Assembly: GCA_904420155.1 (NCBI GenBank)
Contig: CAJFUH010000118.1
Location: 1-8,584, forward strand
DNA from: an uncultured Clostridia bacterium
Lineage (GTDB): Bacteria > Bacillota > Clostridia > Oscillospirales > Acutalibacteraceae
DNA: 8,584 nucleotides
Direction: 5' to 3'
The notes under the pieces are model-generated. The model was not told the DNA's origin. It did not search any database and saw only the letters and a program-made list of their open reading frames with translations. Shown in pieces: positions 1 to 4,742 of the stretch (position 1 is its first letter; each line of letters opens with the position of its first letter). Position numbers and translations under genes: made by a program.

Positions 1-511
1 CGGGAACAGAAAAACTGCGCCCAATCAATTGGGGAATTTCCAAACAGTCCAGAGCCCGCTGGGCCAGCTGATGCATATCCCGCTGATATAACTCCAGGGC
101 ATACAAAACCGTTTTGGCGTCGGAAGGATTGCTGCTTTCCTTTACCTTCAGACGCACATAGCGCGCTTCACAGGAATGGTTCAGCAGCAGATTGAGTTTG
201 CCCCCTTCGCTGTAGCGTTCCTGGTAAACCTCCTCCCATTGCTCCCCGTCCTGGGAAGCCTCTATTTCATAGGAGGCCGCGTAGGTAACCCCCCAATACA
301 TGCGGATATGGTTAAAGGTCTTGTTTTGGCCCAGATCCAGTAAAAGCCACTGGGTCCCTTTTTCTTCCGGCGCCATCCAGCGGGTGGACATGATGTCTCC
401 GTCCACCACGTTCTCCGCGCCGCAGTCCTTAGCGGCCTGCCCGGAACAGGTGGCTGCGGCTCCCCGCGCCAGGTTTTCCTGCTGCTGGTCAAAAATAGTG
501 AATCCTTTCAT
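1..511 (-). CDS. Discoidin (F5/8 type C, CBM32-like) domain protein, N-terminal part
   Basis: This is the first 170 codons of a gene that runs off the left edge. After a short N-terminus (MKGFTIFDQQQ) residues about 13-143 form one F5/8 type C fold: the ENLARGAAATCS opening, the NVVDGDIMSTRW motif (residues 34-45), WLLLDLGQNKTFNHIRMYW (55-73), YEIEASQDGEQWEEV (81-95) and the closing ARYVRLKV (117-124). In this family the domain binds sugars or cell-surface ligands and is often attached to a glycoside hydrolase; the catalytic part, if any, is outside the window. No signal peptide is visible, so secretion cannot be assumed. The ATG at 511 is chosen because AGGAGGT-like GGAGGT lies at 524-529 and the discoidin fold begins right after it. 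The gene is divergent from spoIIID. The domain call is firm; the function of the whole protein is unknown. Confidence 0.85.
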   Translation of the reverse strand, partial: MKGFTIFDQQQENLARGAAATCSGQAAKDCGAENVVDGDIMSTRWMAPEEKGTQWLLLDLGQNKTFNHIRMYWGVTYAASYEIEASQDGEQWEEVYQERYSEGGKLNLLLNHSCEARYVRLKVKESSNPSDAKTVLYALELYQRDMHQLAQRALDCLEIPQLIGRSFSVP

Positions 512-523
512 CGTTGAAAACAG

Positions 524-571
524 ACCTCCGGGACTTCCGAAAGGCCCGGAACGGCCTGCTTGCACCTCCTT
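524..571 (-). promoter_or_regulatory. Structured leader with two Shine-Dalgarno sites
   Basis: Upstream of the discoidin gene the minus strand has two strong ribosome sites: AAGGAGGTG (563-571) and GGAGGT (524-529). Only the second is followed by a start codon (ATG at 511). Between them two alternative hairpins can form: AGGCC/GGCCT around GTTCCG, and CCGGG/CCCGG, whose 3' arm touches the second GGAGG. The arms overlap, so only one can form at a time. This could modulate translation, but it is inferred from pairing alone. Confidence 0.35.
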
Positions 572-625
572 ATTTCTTTCATTTCTTTTGATGACCGTTG
601 AGGCATGGTTCTCTTTCGAGCAACT

Positions 626-654
626 ATTATATCAAAAAAGCTTGTGCAATTCTA
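626..654 (-). promoter_or_regulatory. Candidate sigma-A promoter of the discoidin gene
   Basis: On the minus strand a consensus TATAAT (626-631) is preceded, with a 17-base spacer, by a weak -35 TAGAAT (649-654). The predicted start near 619 gives a leader of about 108 nt. The -10 is perfect; the weak -35 suggests that an activator might be needed, or that the gene is expressed at a low level. Confidence 0.45.
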
Positions 655-784
655 TGGATAAAATAAAAATTCGTTGTAATATTTTTTAACCAATTTCTCT
701 AAAGACGCCACAGGCTGTTTTCTGTATGGGTCCTTTGGGTATGTCGGATATTTTACCGCTCCCATCCGGGCAGACACTGTCCAA

Positions 785-812
785 CATATTCCACCCTGCC
801 CCCGCATATATA
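785..812 (+). promoter_or_regulatory. Sigma-E-like promoter of spoIIID
   Basis: CATATT (785-790), 14 bases, then CATATATA (805-812). The sigma-E consensus as I recall it is roughly KMATATT, 14-15 bases, CATACAnT. The -35 half and the spacing fit well; the -10 half matches at CATA and the following A but lacks the C and the final T. The start would fall near 820, leaving about 25 nt of leader with the ribosome site at 831-836. In Bacillus subtilis spoIIID is transcribed by mother-cell sigma-E, which agrees. Confidence 0.45.
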
Positions 813-844
813 TGGAACGATCTTAAAACTGGGAGGGCGAACAT

Positions 845-1096
845 GTGAAAGGTATTGTTGAAGAGCGCGCCATTGAGCTGGGGGAATATATCATAGAAAG
901 CAAAGCCACGGTGCGCAAGGCCGCAAAAAAATTTGGCGTAAGCAAATCTACCGTACATAAAGATGTCGCCGAACGGTTGAAATATGTAGACCCGCAACTG
1001 TACCGGGAAGTAAAAAGCGTGTTGGAAATAAACAAAGCCCAGCGTCATATCCGCGGGGGACTTGCCACCCGTAAAAAATATTTAGAGCACCGATAA
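845..1096 (+). CDS. spoIIID: Sporulation transcription factor SpoIIID
   Basis: An 83-residue DNA-binding protein that in the sporulating mother cell switches sigma-E genes on or off and prepares the change to sigma-K. The helix-turn-helix covers about residues 21-42 (ATVRKAAKKFGVSKSTVHKD), nearly the family signature, and the basic C-terminal segment RHIRGGLATRKKY (67-79) is also typical. The length is slightly shorter than the 93 residues of the B. subtilis protein, which has a longer tail. The start is GTG at 845, with GGGAGG at 831-836 eight bases upstream; the overlapping ATG at 843 is followed at once by TGA and cannot be used. It is convergent with the stress-protein and spoIIQ-like genes, and the usual neighbour mreB/mbl is not downstream here. 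Identification is confident from the HTH and the tail motif. Confidence 0.95.
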   Translation: MKGIVEERAIELGEYIIESKATVRKAAKKFGVSKSTVHKDVAERLKYVDPQLYREVKSVLEINKAQRHIRGGLATRKKYLEHR

Positions 1097-1194
1097 AATA
1101 GATGGATATCCCTAAAAACAGGCCGGAGGGTTCACCGGCGCCGAAGGGCATTCTCTGGCATGAAAACCAGCGGAAATCCCAATAGGAAAAGCCT

Positions 1195-1246
1195 AAAAAT
1201 GACATGTCCCAAACCGATAAGAGGGTTGCGGAACATGTCATTTTTT
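1195..1246. terminator. Bidirectional terminator after spoIIID
   Basis: AAAAATGACATGT (1195-1207) pairs perfectly with ACATGTCATTTTT (1233-1245). Inside the loop AACC/GGTT can pair as well. The T run at 1241-1246 serves spoIIID on the plus strand, and the A run at 1195-1199 gives a T run for minus-strand transcription. The remaining sequence from 1097 to 1312 holds a small GCCGG/CCGGC hairpin and no gene that I can see. Confidence 0.75.
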
Positions 1247-1312
1247 GCTGTTTAATAAGGATAAGACGGCCCCGGATTTCCCGCCGTTGCCCTATCGGTG
1301 TGAAAACTGCCC

Positions 1313-1347
1313 AAAAACAGCCGCTGGGGGAGTAAACCCAGCGGCTG
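1313..1347 (-). terminator. Terminator of the universal stress protein gene
   Basis: On the minus strand an 11-bp perfect stem, CAGCCGCTGGG with CCCAGCGGCTG (1318-1328 and 1337-1347, 8-base loop), is followed directly by TTTTT (1313-1317). It lies 26 bases beyond the stop codon of the stress-protein gene. It is a textbook intrinsic terminator in that direction only. Confidence 0.9.
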
Positions 1348-1373
1348 CTTAAAGAAAAGAAAGCTCTCATGTA

Positions 1374-1814
1374 CTATCCCATTGCGGGAACCTGCCTTCT
1401 CTGTATTCCAAAAGAAGGATATATATGATATATCGTCGAATCCTCCGCCACCATGGAAATGGGAACTTTGGGAATCAAATAATGAACGGTTTGTACAAAT
1501 CCATTGGCCCTGCCATCCGGCATTCCGGTAACAATATGTTTTGCCTTCACCTGCTTTGCAAATCCCGCTGCAATCAGCGGCGCGTCATCCTGGAAAAATA
1601 TTGTCATCTCGGCCCCGGCATCCCTGGTAACTTGATAAAGGTATTCCATTTCATCGCTCTTGACACAGTATCCGTGATTCATCGGCTGTACGCATAAAAC
1701 CTGGAGGGAAAGCCCTTCTTTTTCCGCCAATTCCTTTCCTGCTACAATCAACCGGCCGCAATCCCGCTGGCCAGTCACACATACCAATACGGATGCCTTT
1801 TTTCGTCTGCTCAC
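1374..1814 (-). CDS. Universal stress protein domain protein (KdpD USP-like)
   Basis: A 146-residue, single-domain protein with the universal stress protein fold. The first strand is ASVLVCVTGQRDCGRLI (7-23), followed by an amphipathic helix and LSLQVLCVQP (35-44). The second half contains the typical pattern of an acidic residue pair, helix and strand: DDAPLIAAGFAKQVKAKHIV (76-95), TGMPDGRANGFV (96-107) and LIPKVPISMV (113-122). The closest type I recall is the USP module of the sensor kinase KdpD. The usual nucleotide-binding GxxG-x9-G(S/T) signature is not clear, so ATP binding is uncertain. GTG at 1814 is chosen as the start because AGGAGGT (1821-1827) lies six bases upstream. A -10-like TATACT sits at 1848-1853 without a good -35. 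It lies between spoIIQ and spoIIID, which suggests but does not show expression in sporulation. Its role is unknown. Confidence 0.75.
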   Translation of the reverse strand: MSRRKKASVLVCVTGQRDCGRLIVAGKELAEKEGLSLQVLCVQPMNHGYCVKSDEMEYLYQVTRDAGAEMTIFFQDDAPLIAAGFAKQVKAKHIVTGMPDGRANGFVQTVHYLIPKVPISMVAEDSTIYHIYPSFGIQRRQVPAMG

Positions 1815-1970
1815 GTCTGCACCTCCTTTCTTTGTTTTTACATCTATAGTATAGGAGGTCTTTGTGGCGGCTATGGTAACAGAAGATGTCTTTTCTATGA
1901 ACTTTTTCGGTATCGTTTCTTTTTCATAAATACGGCTGTTTCTTACTCTTTTTTGGGACTTTCCACAAGG

Positions 1971-2007
1971 AAAAAGGAGGACGTTTTTGTATCCGTCCTC
2001 CTTTTTC
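1971..2007. terminator. Terminator downstream of the spoIIQ-like gene
   Basis: AAAAAGGAGGACG (1971-1983) pairs with CGTCCTCCTTTTT (1994-2006) around a 10-base loop. On the minus strand it ends the spoIIQ-like transcript, about 120 bases past the stop; the A/T ends make it potentially bidirectional. A weaker, imperfect hairpin (AAAGAG/CTCTTT arms, about 2014-2047) lies nearer the gene. Nothing else is visible in the gap 1815-2125. The strong hairpin argues against reading the stress-protein frame through from 2093. Confidence 0.75.
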
Positions 2008-2125
2008 TTGGGTAAAGAGAGGGGAAACTTCCTATTTTCCACCTCTTTGAAGAGCCCCTGAAGCGATAGACGAGGGCAAGCTCCCGCACACATACCGCCT
2101 GATCCCGATCATTCCCAAGGGGCGT

Positions 2126-2911
2126 TTAATGTTCCGATCCTGTCAGGAAATCCAATGGATTGACCCATTGGCCGTTCTGTTTGATCCCAAAATGCAAATG
2201 GTTTTCTTCTACGCTTTCGCTGGGAACCACATGGATGGAGCCGATCTCCTGCCCCAGTTTTACCGTATCCCCAGTTTTCACCAAGGTCGTGCTGCCCAGC
2301 CCGCAGTAATAAGCGTCAAAATCTTTGTGGGCAATCACTACGGTGGTACCCAGCATGGGATCTTCATAGATATCCTTGACCGTTCCCGCGGAAACCGCTT
2401 TTACCATACTGCCTTCTTCCGCGCTGAGATCCACCCCTTCGTGCACCCGCCAGTCATTGAGGGTCTGGGAATATATGGGGTCTGTCCCGCTAAACTCCTT
2501 GGTTACTTTTTGACCCACCGGATAAATGTTCAGGTCGTCGTTTGGGGTTGCAGCGGAAGAGACTGCCGGGGCAGTGGCGGCGGTTTCTTTTGTTTCAGAA
2601 GAGGCGGGCTCTTGGGAAGAATCCTCCGGCTGGGAAGAAGAACTTTCCGGCTGGGAGCTTTCCTCTTCCTGAGAGGATTCGGCGAAAATCCCGCTGACGG
2701 TGTTGCCAGCTTCCTGATCCGCCTGGGAAGAATCTACGGCAGCGGAACTTTCTGACTGGATGGGGGCGGGATTCATATAATTTTTTACCCCATCGTAAGT
2801 AGTCCAAGCCGCCGCGCCGATAGCAATCAAGCACACGCCCAACGCTATATAAAAGCCTTTTGATGTTTTGGAACCCTTCTTTTTGGTCTTTTCAAAATGC
2901 ATCTTGCTCAT
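2126..2911 (-). CDS. spoIIQ: SpoIIQ-like forespore membrane protein, LytM/M23 domain
   Basis: A 261-residue protein with a short basic N-terminus, one membrane helix (about 20-38), a Ser/Glu/Gln-rich linker (about 51-122) and a C-terminal LytM/M23 domain (about 125-256). SpoIIQ sits in the forespore inner membrane and reaches into the intermembrane space, where it contacts SpoIIIAH during engulfment. Zinc-ligand motifs are present: HxxxD at His157/Asp161 and HxH at His238/His240. The usual Tyr-x-His-Leu segment reads Tyr-Cys-Gly-Leu (202-205), so one histidine conserved in active endopeptidases is missing. The ATG at 2911 has GAGGTG five bases upstream (2917-2922). The open frame extends to 3163, but that part would include a terminator hairpin and the promoter. 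A perfect sigma-F promoter and nearby spoIIID support SpoIIQ rather than an ordinary wall hydrolase. Confidence 0.82.
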   Translation of the reverse strand: MSKMHFEKTKKKGSKTSKGFYIALGVCLIAIGAAAWTTYDGVKNYMNPAPIQSESSAAVDSSQADQEAGNTVSGIFAESSQEEESSQPESSSSQPEDSSQEPASSETKETAATAPAVSSAATPNDDLNIYPVGQKVTKEFSGTDPIYSQTLNDWRVHEGVDLSAEEGSMVKAVSAGTVKDIYEDPMLGTTVVIAHKDFDAYYCGLGSTTLVKTGDTVKLGQEIGSIHVVPSESVEENHLHFGIKQNGQWVNPLDFLTGSEH

Positions 2912-2927
2912 ATCTTCACCTCGCCTA

Positions 2928-2957
2928 TATTGTTGCCTCCTTTTTACTGGAATATGC
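2928..2957 (-). promoter_or_regulatory. Sigma-F promoter of the spoIIQ-like gene
   Basis: On the minus strand GCATA (2953-2957), exactly 15 bases, then GGCAACAATA (2928-2937). This agrees at every position with the forespore sigma-F consensus I recall, GYWTA-N15-GGNRANANTW. Transcription would start near 2921-2924, giving a very short leader with the ribosome site almost at its 5' end. Sigma-G recognises similar sequences, so later forespore use is also possible. spoIIQ of B. subtilis is a known sigma-F gene. Confidence 0.75.
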
Positions 2958-3032
2958 CGCGACAAAAATTTTTTATCCAGCAGGTCGGAGCTTCTTACAA
3001 GGGAAGTATGGCCGGAAATTTTTCTTTTAAAC

Positions 3033-3071
3033 GAGAAAAGACCGAATCCAAAAAGGATTCGGTCTTTTCTC
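3033..3071. terminator. Perfect 17-bp terminator hairpin
   Basis: GAGAAAAGACCGAATCC (3033-3049) and its exact complement (3055-3071) enclose the loop AAAAA. The GC-rich part followed by TTTTCTC on either strand makes it a strong, symmetric terminator. With the minus-strand promoter at 3152-3180 it ends the small-RNA candidate; it also insulates spoIIQ from upstream transcription. Confidence 0.85.
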
Positions 3072-3145
3072 ATTAGCTTGAGGGGTACATTGAGGAGGGT
3101 AGAACATGTACTCAGATGGTGCGGCTCCATCTCATTGAGTACGGT
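3033..3145 (-). ncRNA. Candidate small RNA of about 110 nt
   Basis: A compact minus-strand unit with promoter, folded body and terminator but no convincing reading frame. The predicted RNA begins near 3145. A first hairpin follows: GTACTCA/TGAGTAC (3136-3142 with 3108-3114), then GATGG/CCATC around a 7-base loop, with a 4-base bulge. A single-stranded, C-rich stretch comes next, with ACCCTCCTC and GTACCCCTC (about 3080-3101), complementary to Shine-Dalgarno sequences. It closes with the 17-bp terminator at 3033-3071. The spoIIQ-like gene downstream has its own promoter, so this need not be its leader. I do not recognise an RNA family. It could alternatively be an attenuated leader of spoIIQ. 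Confidence 0.5.
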
Positions 3146-3151
3146 TTTATT

Positions 3152-3180
3152 ATAATATGACATTTTCTTTCAGTTGTTAA
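3152..3180 (-). promoter_or_regulatory. Sigma-A promoter of the small-RNA candidate
   Basis: On the minus strand TTAACA (3175-3180), a 17-base spacer, and TATTAT (3152-3157), each one mismatch from consensus. A TATAAT at 3149-3154 overlaps but would need a 20-base spacer. No protein gene starts within 200 bases downstream except the separately promoted spoIIQ-like gene. Confidence 0.65.
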
Positions 3181-3235
3181 GACGCTGTGAATATTCCTTG
3201 AATATTCCACAGAAATTTTGTTAACATCTTCCTGA

Positions 3236-3247
3236 AAACATTTGTTT
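3236..3247 (+). promoter_or_regulatory. Possible LexA operator
   Basis: AAAC-ATTT-GTTT has the symmetry and spacing of the Gram-positive SOS box (GAAC-N4-GTTC), with one change in each half. It overlaps the -35 element of the promoter in front of lexA, where a repressor would block polymerase. Autoregulation of lexA is usual. The departures from consensus keep this tentative. Confidence 0.4.
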
Positions 3248-3274
3248 GATTTTTTCTAACTTTTATGATATAAT
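3246..3274 (+). promoter_or_regulatory. Sigma-A promoter upstream of lexA
   Basis: TTGATT (3246-3251), a 17-base spacer, and a perfect TATAAT (3269-3274). The predicted start is near 3281, which leaves about 290 nt before the lexA TTG start. No better promoter was found between 3281 and 3571, so this probably drives lexA, unless it serves only the short RNA that follows. Confidence 0.7.
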
Positions 3275-3280
3275 ATCCGT

Positions 3281-3375
3281 AGAGATTTTCCAATCCTGGT
3301 GGAAATTCCTCTGATGCACCTGCCGAATCCTCTAGAACTTTTGCGGAATAGAAAGGATAGAAGGCGGTTTTTGGT
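3281..3375 (+). ncRNA. Folded lexA leader or separate small RNA
   Basis: Right after the predicted start two hairpins form. The first pairs AGAG/CTCT (3281-3284, 3309-3312) and TTTCC/GGAAA (3287-3291, 3301-3305). The second pairs CTGCC/GGCGG (3320-3324, 3363-3367), ATCCT/AGGAT (3327-3331, 3354-3358) and CTA/TAG, and is followed by TTTTT (3368-3372). The second hairpin plus T run resembles an intrinsic terminator with internal loops. A 25-codon frame (ATG 3314, rich in Arg near its end) overlaps it, but its ribosome site is weak. This may be an attenuator of lexA or an independent RNA. I recognise no riboswitch class. Confidence 0.4.
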
Positions 3376-3489
3376 CTTTTCCTTTCCATAAACCATTTCT
3401 ATGAACAGTAAAAAACTCTGTCCATGGGCGTAGGAAAAAATCTGCTGTATTCCTATTCTTTCCGTCTTTCTTGTCCGGCAGTCTTCCTA

Positions 3490-3526
3490 TTTTCTGTTAA
3501 GGTGTGGAGATCCACGCGACAGAAAA
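3490..3526 (+). other. Strong hairpin in the lexA leader
   Basis: TTTTCTGT (3490-3497) pairs with ACAGAAAA (3519-3526), and inside it GTGTGG/CCACGC closes an AGAT loop with one G-T pair. There is no T run after it, so it is not a typical terminator. It lies 46 bases before the lexA start codon and could affect RNA stability or translation. Apart from this and the leader RNA above, 3376-3571 holds no gene that I can support. Confidence 0.5.
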
Positions 3527-3571
3527 CTCCCAAAAGGGAACAATCAATTTTTTATGATGGAGGCGATCCTT

Positions 3572-4162
3572 TTGAAAAAATTATCAGCTAGCCAGGAAAG
3601 AATCCTTAACTATTTAAAAGAGCGGGCACAGGACGGCCTTCCCCCTTCTGTGCGGGAAATCTGCCGCGCAACCGGTTTAAGGTCCACCTCTACCGTACAT
3701 GCGCACTTGAAAGCCTTAGAGGAAAATGGTTATATCTCCCGTGATGCCGGATTGAACCGCGCTATCCACATTACGGGGGAAGAACGCAGCTCCCAAGTCC
3801 CCGTTTTAGGTAAAGTAACCGCCGGGCTCCCCATCCTGGCCATGGAAGACATTGAGGGGTACATCCCCTTCAGCGAAACGCAGCGCCGGGGACGGGAACT
3901 CTTCGCTTTGCGCGTTGTGGGAGAAAGCATGAAAAATGCCGCTATCCTGGATGGCGACCTCGTGGTCTGCCACAAAACCCCTTCTGCGGAGGACGGCGAC
4001 ATTGTTGTAGCCCTGTTGGGCGACGAAGCCACCGTAAAACGGTTCTTCCGCGAAGGGGATCAGATTCGGCTACAGCCGGAAAACCCTGAGTTTGAGCCTA
4101 TCTACACAAAAGACGCTTCTATTTTGGGCCGGGTGATCTCCGTGATCCGTTACTATGCGTGA
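3572..4162 (+). CDS. lexA: LexA repressor, SOS regulator
   Basis: A 196-residue repressor-protease that silences DNA-damage genes and cleaves itself when RecA filaments form. The winged helix is at about residues 2-66, with PPSVREICRATGLRSTSTVH (24-43) and the wing RAIHI. The autocleavage site is Ala84-Gly85 in KVTAGLP, and the catalytic pair is Ser119 (GESM) and Lys156 (TVKRF), so it should be active. The start is taken as TTG at 3572: GGAGG (3559-3563) lies eight bases upstream, and the protein then begins MKKLSASQ, as LexA proteins usually do. The ATG at 3554 would add six residues containing that ribosome site and has only a poor site of its own. It is monocistronic, convergent with trxA, and probably autoregulated through the box at 3236. 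Confidence 0.96.
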   Translation: MKKLSASQERILNYLKERAQDGLPPSVREICRATGLRSTSTVHAHLKALEENGYISRDAGLNRAIHITGEERSSQVPVLGKVTAGLPILAMEDIEGYIPFSETQRRGRELFALRVVGESMKNAAILDGDLVVCHKTPSAEDGDIVVALLGDEATVKRFFREGDQIRLQPENPEFEPIYTKDASILGRVISVIRYYA

Positions 4163-4217
4163 TAAGCCCTTTTCTTATCCGACGGGCCCGTGCTTTCCTG
4201 CTTCATGGGAAAACACC

Positions 4218-4260
4218 AAAAAGGGACCTACGCAACTGTTGTTTTGAAGATCCCCTTTTC
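4218..4260 (+). terminator. Possible first terminator of lexA
   Basis: AAAAAGGGA (4218-4226) can pair with TCCCCTTTT (4251-4259) with one bulged C, enclosing a loop with a short CAA/TTG stem. It lies 55 bases after the lexA stop. It is weaker than the perfect hairpin at 4323-4366 and may be a backup or no terminator at all. Confidence 0.35.
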
Positions 4261-4322
4261 TATCTGAAATTGCTTTTAATCAAAACGGGCCGAAACACAG
4301 CCAAACTATGAAAAGAAAACCT

Positions 4323-4367
4323 AACAAAGGGGAAGACGGAATGTTTTTTCTGTCTTCCCCTTTGTTT
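4323..4367. terminator. Shared bidirectional terminator of lexA and trxA
   Basis: AACAAAGGGGAAGAC (4323-4337) pairs over 15 bp with GTCTTCCCCTTTGTT (4352-4366), with a 14-base loop. It ends three bases before the trxA stop codon. T-rich flanks occur in both directions, so it can stop lexA from the left and the hxlR-trxA transcript from the right. Confidence 0.85.
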
Positions 4368-4369
4368 AT

Positions 4370-4705
4370 TTATTTTGCAACCGCCAATCTTTTGTCCAGC
4401 AATCTGGTGTAAGCGGAAGCCGGTTTTACCCCCACTTCCTGTTCCACCAGCTGGCCATTCTCAAACAGAAGCACCGTGGGGATGCTTTGAATCCCATAGC
4501 GGATCGCCAGATCTTCATGCTCGTCGATATCCACTTTGGCTACCGTCACCTGTCCGGCGTATTGTTCCGCCAGTTGTTCAATCACCGGCGCCAGCATTTT
4601 ACAGGGCATACACCAGGTGGCCCAAAAGTCCACCAGCACCAGCCGTTCCTGCTGAAGCAGGGCGTCCAATTCGTTTTTGTTGGGATGTAATACACGATTT
4701 GCCAT
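4370..4705 (-). CDS. trxA: Thioredoxin with CMPC active site
   Basis: A 111-residue cytoplasmic thioredoxin, full length for the family. It reduces protein disulfides and is recharged by thioredoxin reductase, which is not in the window. VLVDFWATWCMPCKMLAP (23-40) carries the redox cysteines Cys32 and Cys35; VDIDEHEDLAIRYGIQSIPTVLLF (58-81) includes the cis-proline Pro76. The active site is WCMPC, where most thioredoxins have WCGPC; the change of the first inner residue is expected to shift redox potential or partner choice. The start is ATG 4705, with AAAGGAGAG upstream (GGAG at 4714-4717, eight-base spacing); the longer frame to 5011 would run into the regulator gene. It follows the HxlR-type regulator by 37 bases with no terminator or promoter between, so the two are probably co-transcribed. 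Confidence 0.95.
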   Translation of the reverse strand: MANRVLHPNKNELDALLQQERLVLVDFWATWCMPCKMLAPVIEQLAEQYAGQVTVAKVDIDEHEDLAIRYGIQSIPTVLLFENGQLVEQEVGVKPASAYTRLLDKRLAVAK

Positions 4706-4742
4706 AGCGATCTCTCCTTTTATAAATAGAATCTCTACAAAA

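Noticed and set aside
748..778. ATATTT and CAGACACT as the spoIIID sigma-E promoter
   Set aside because: The -10 half is good, but the 17-base spacer is too long; the pair at 785-812 has the expected 14.
948..1370. Minus-strand 140-codon frame across spoIIID
   Set aside because: It is a shadow of spoIIID and contains both the shared terminator and the stress-protein terminator.
1815..2093. N-terminal extension of the stress-protein frame to 2093
   Set aside because: It would read through a strong terminator hairpin; the USP fold begins at the GTG at 1814, which has an AGGAGGT in front.
3106..3138. Plus-strand 10-codon frame (MYSDGAAPSH) with GAGGAGGG upstream
   Set aside because: The ribosome-like sequence is the complement of the C-rich part of the small-RNA candidate, and no plus-strand promoter was seen before it.
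2912..3163. N-terminal extension of the spoIIQ-like frame to an ATG at 3163
   Set aside because: The stretch contains a 17-bp terminator hairpin and the sigma-F promoter, and the ATG at 2911 has a good ribosome site followed by a normal membrane anchor.
3177..3389. Minus-strand 70-codon frame over the lexA promoter
   Set aside because: It overlaps a strong promoter and folded leader, has no ribosome site and no recognisable domain.
3554..3571. ATG 3554 as the lexA start
   Set aside because: The codons between it and the TTG contain the GGAGG ribosome site, and LexA proteins normally begin at MxKLS.
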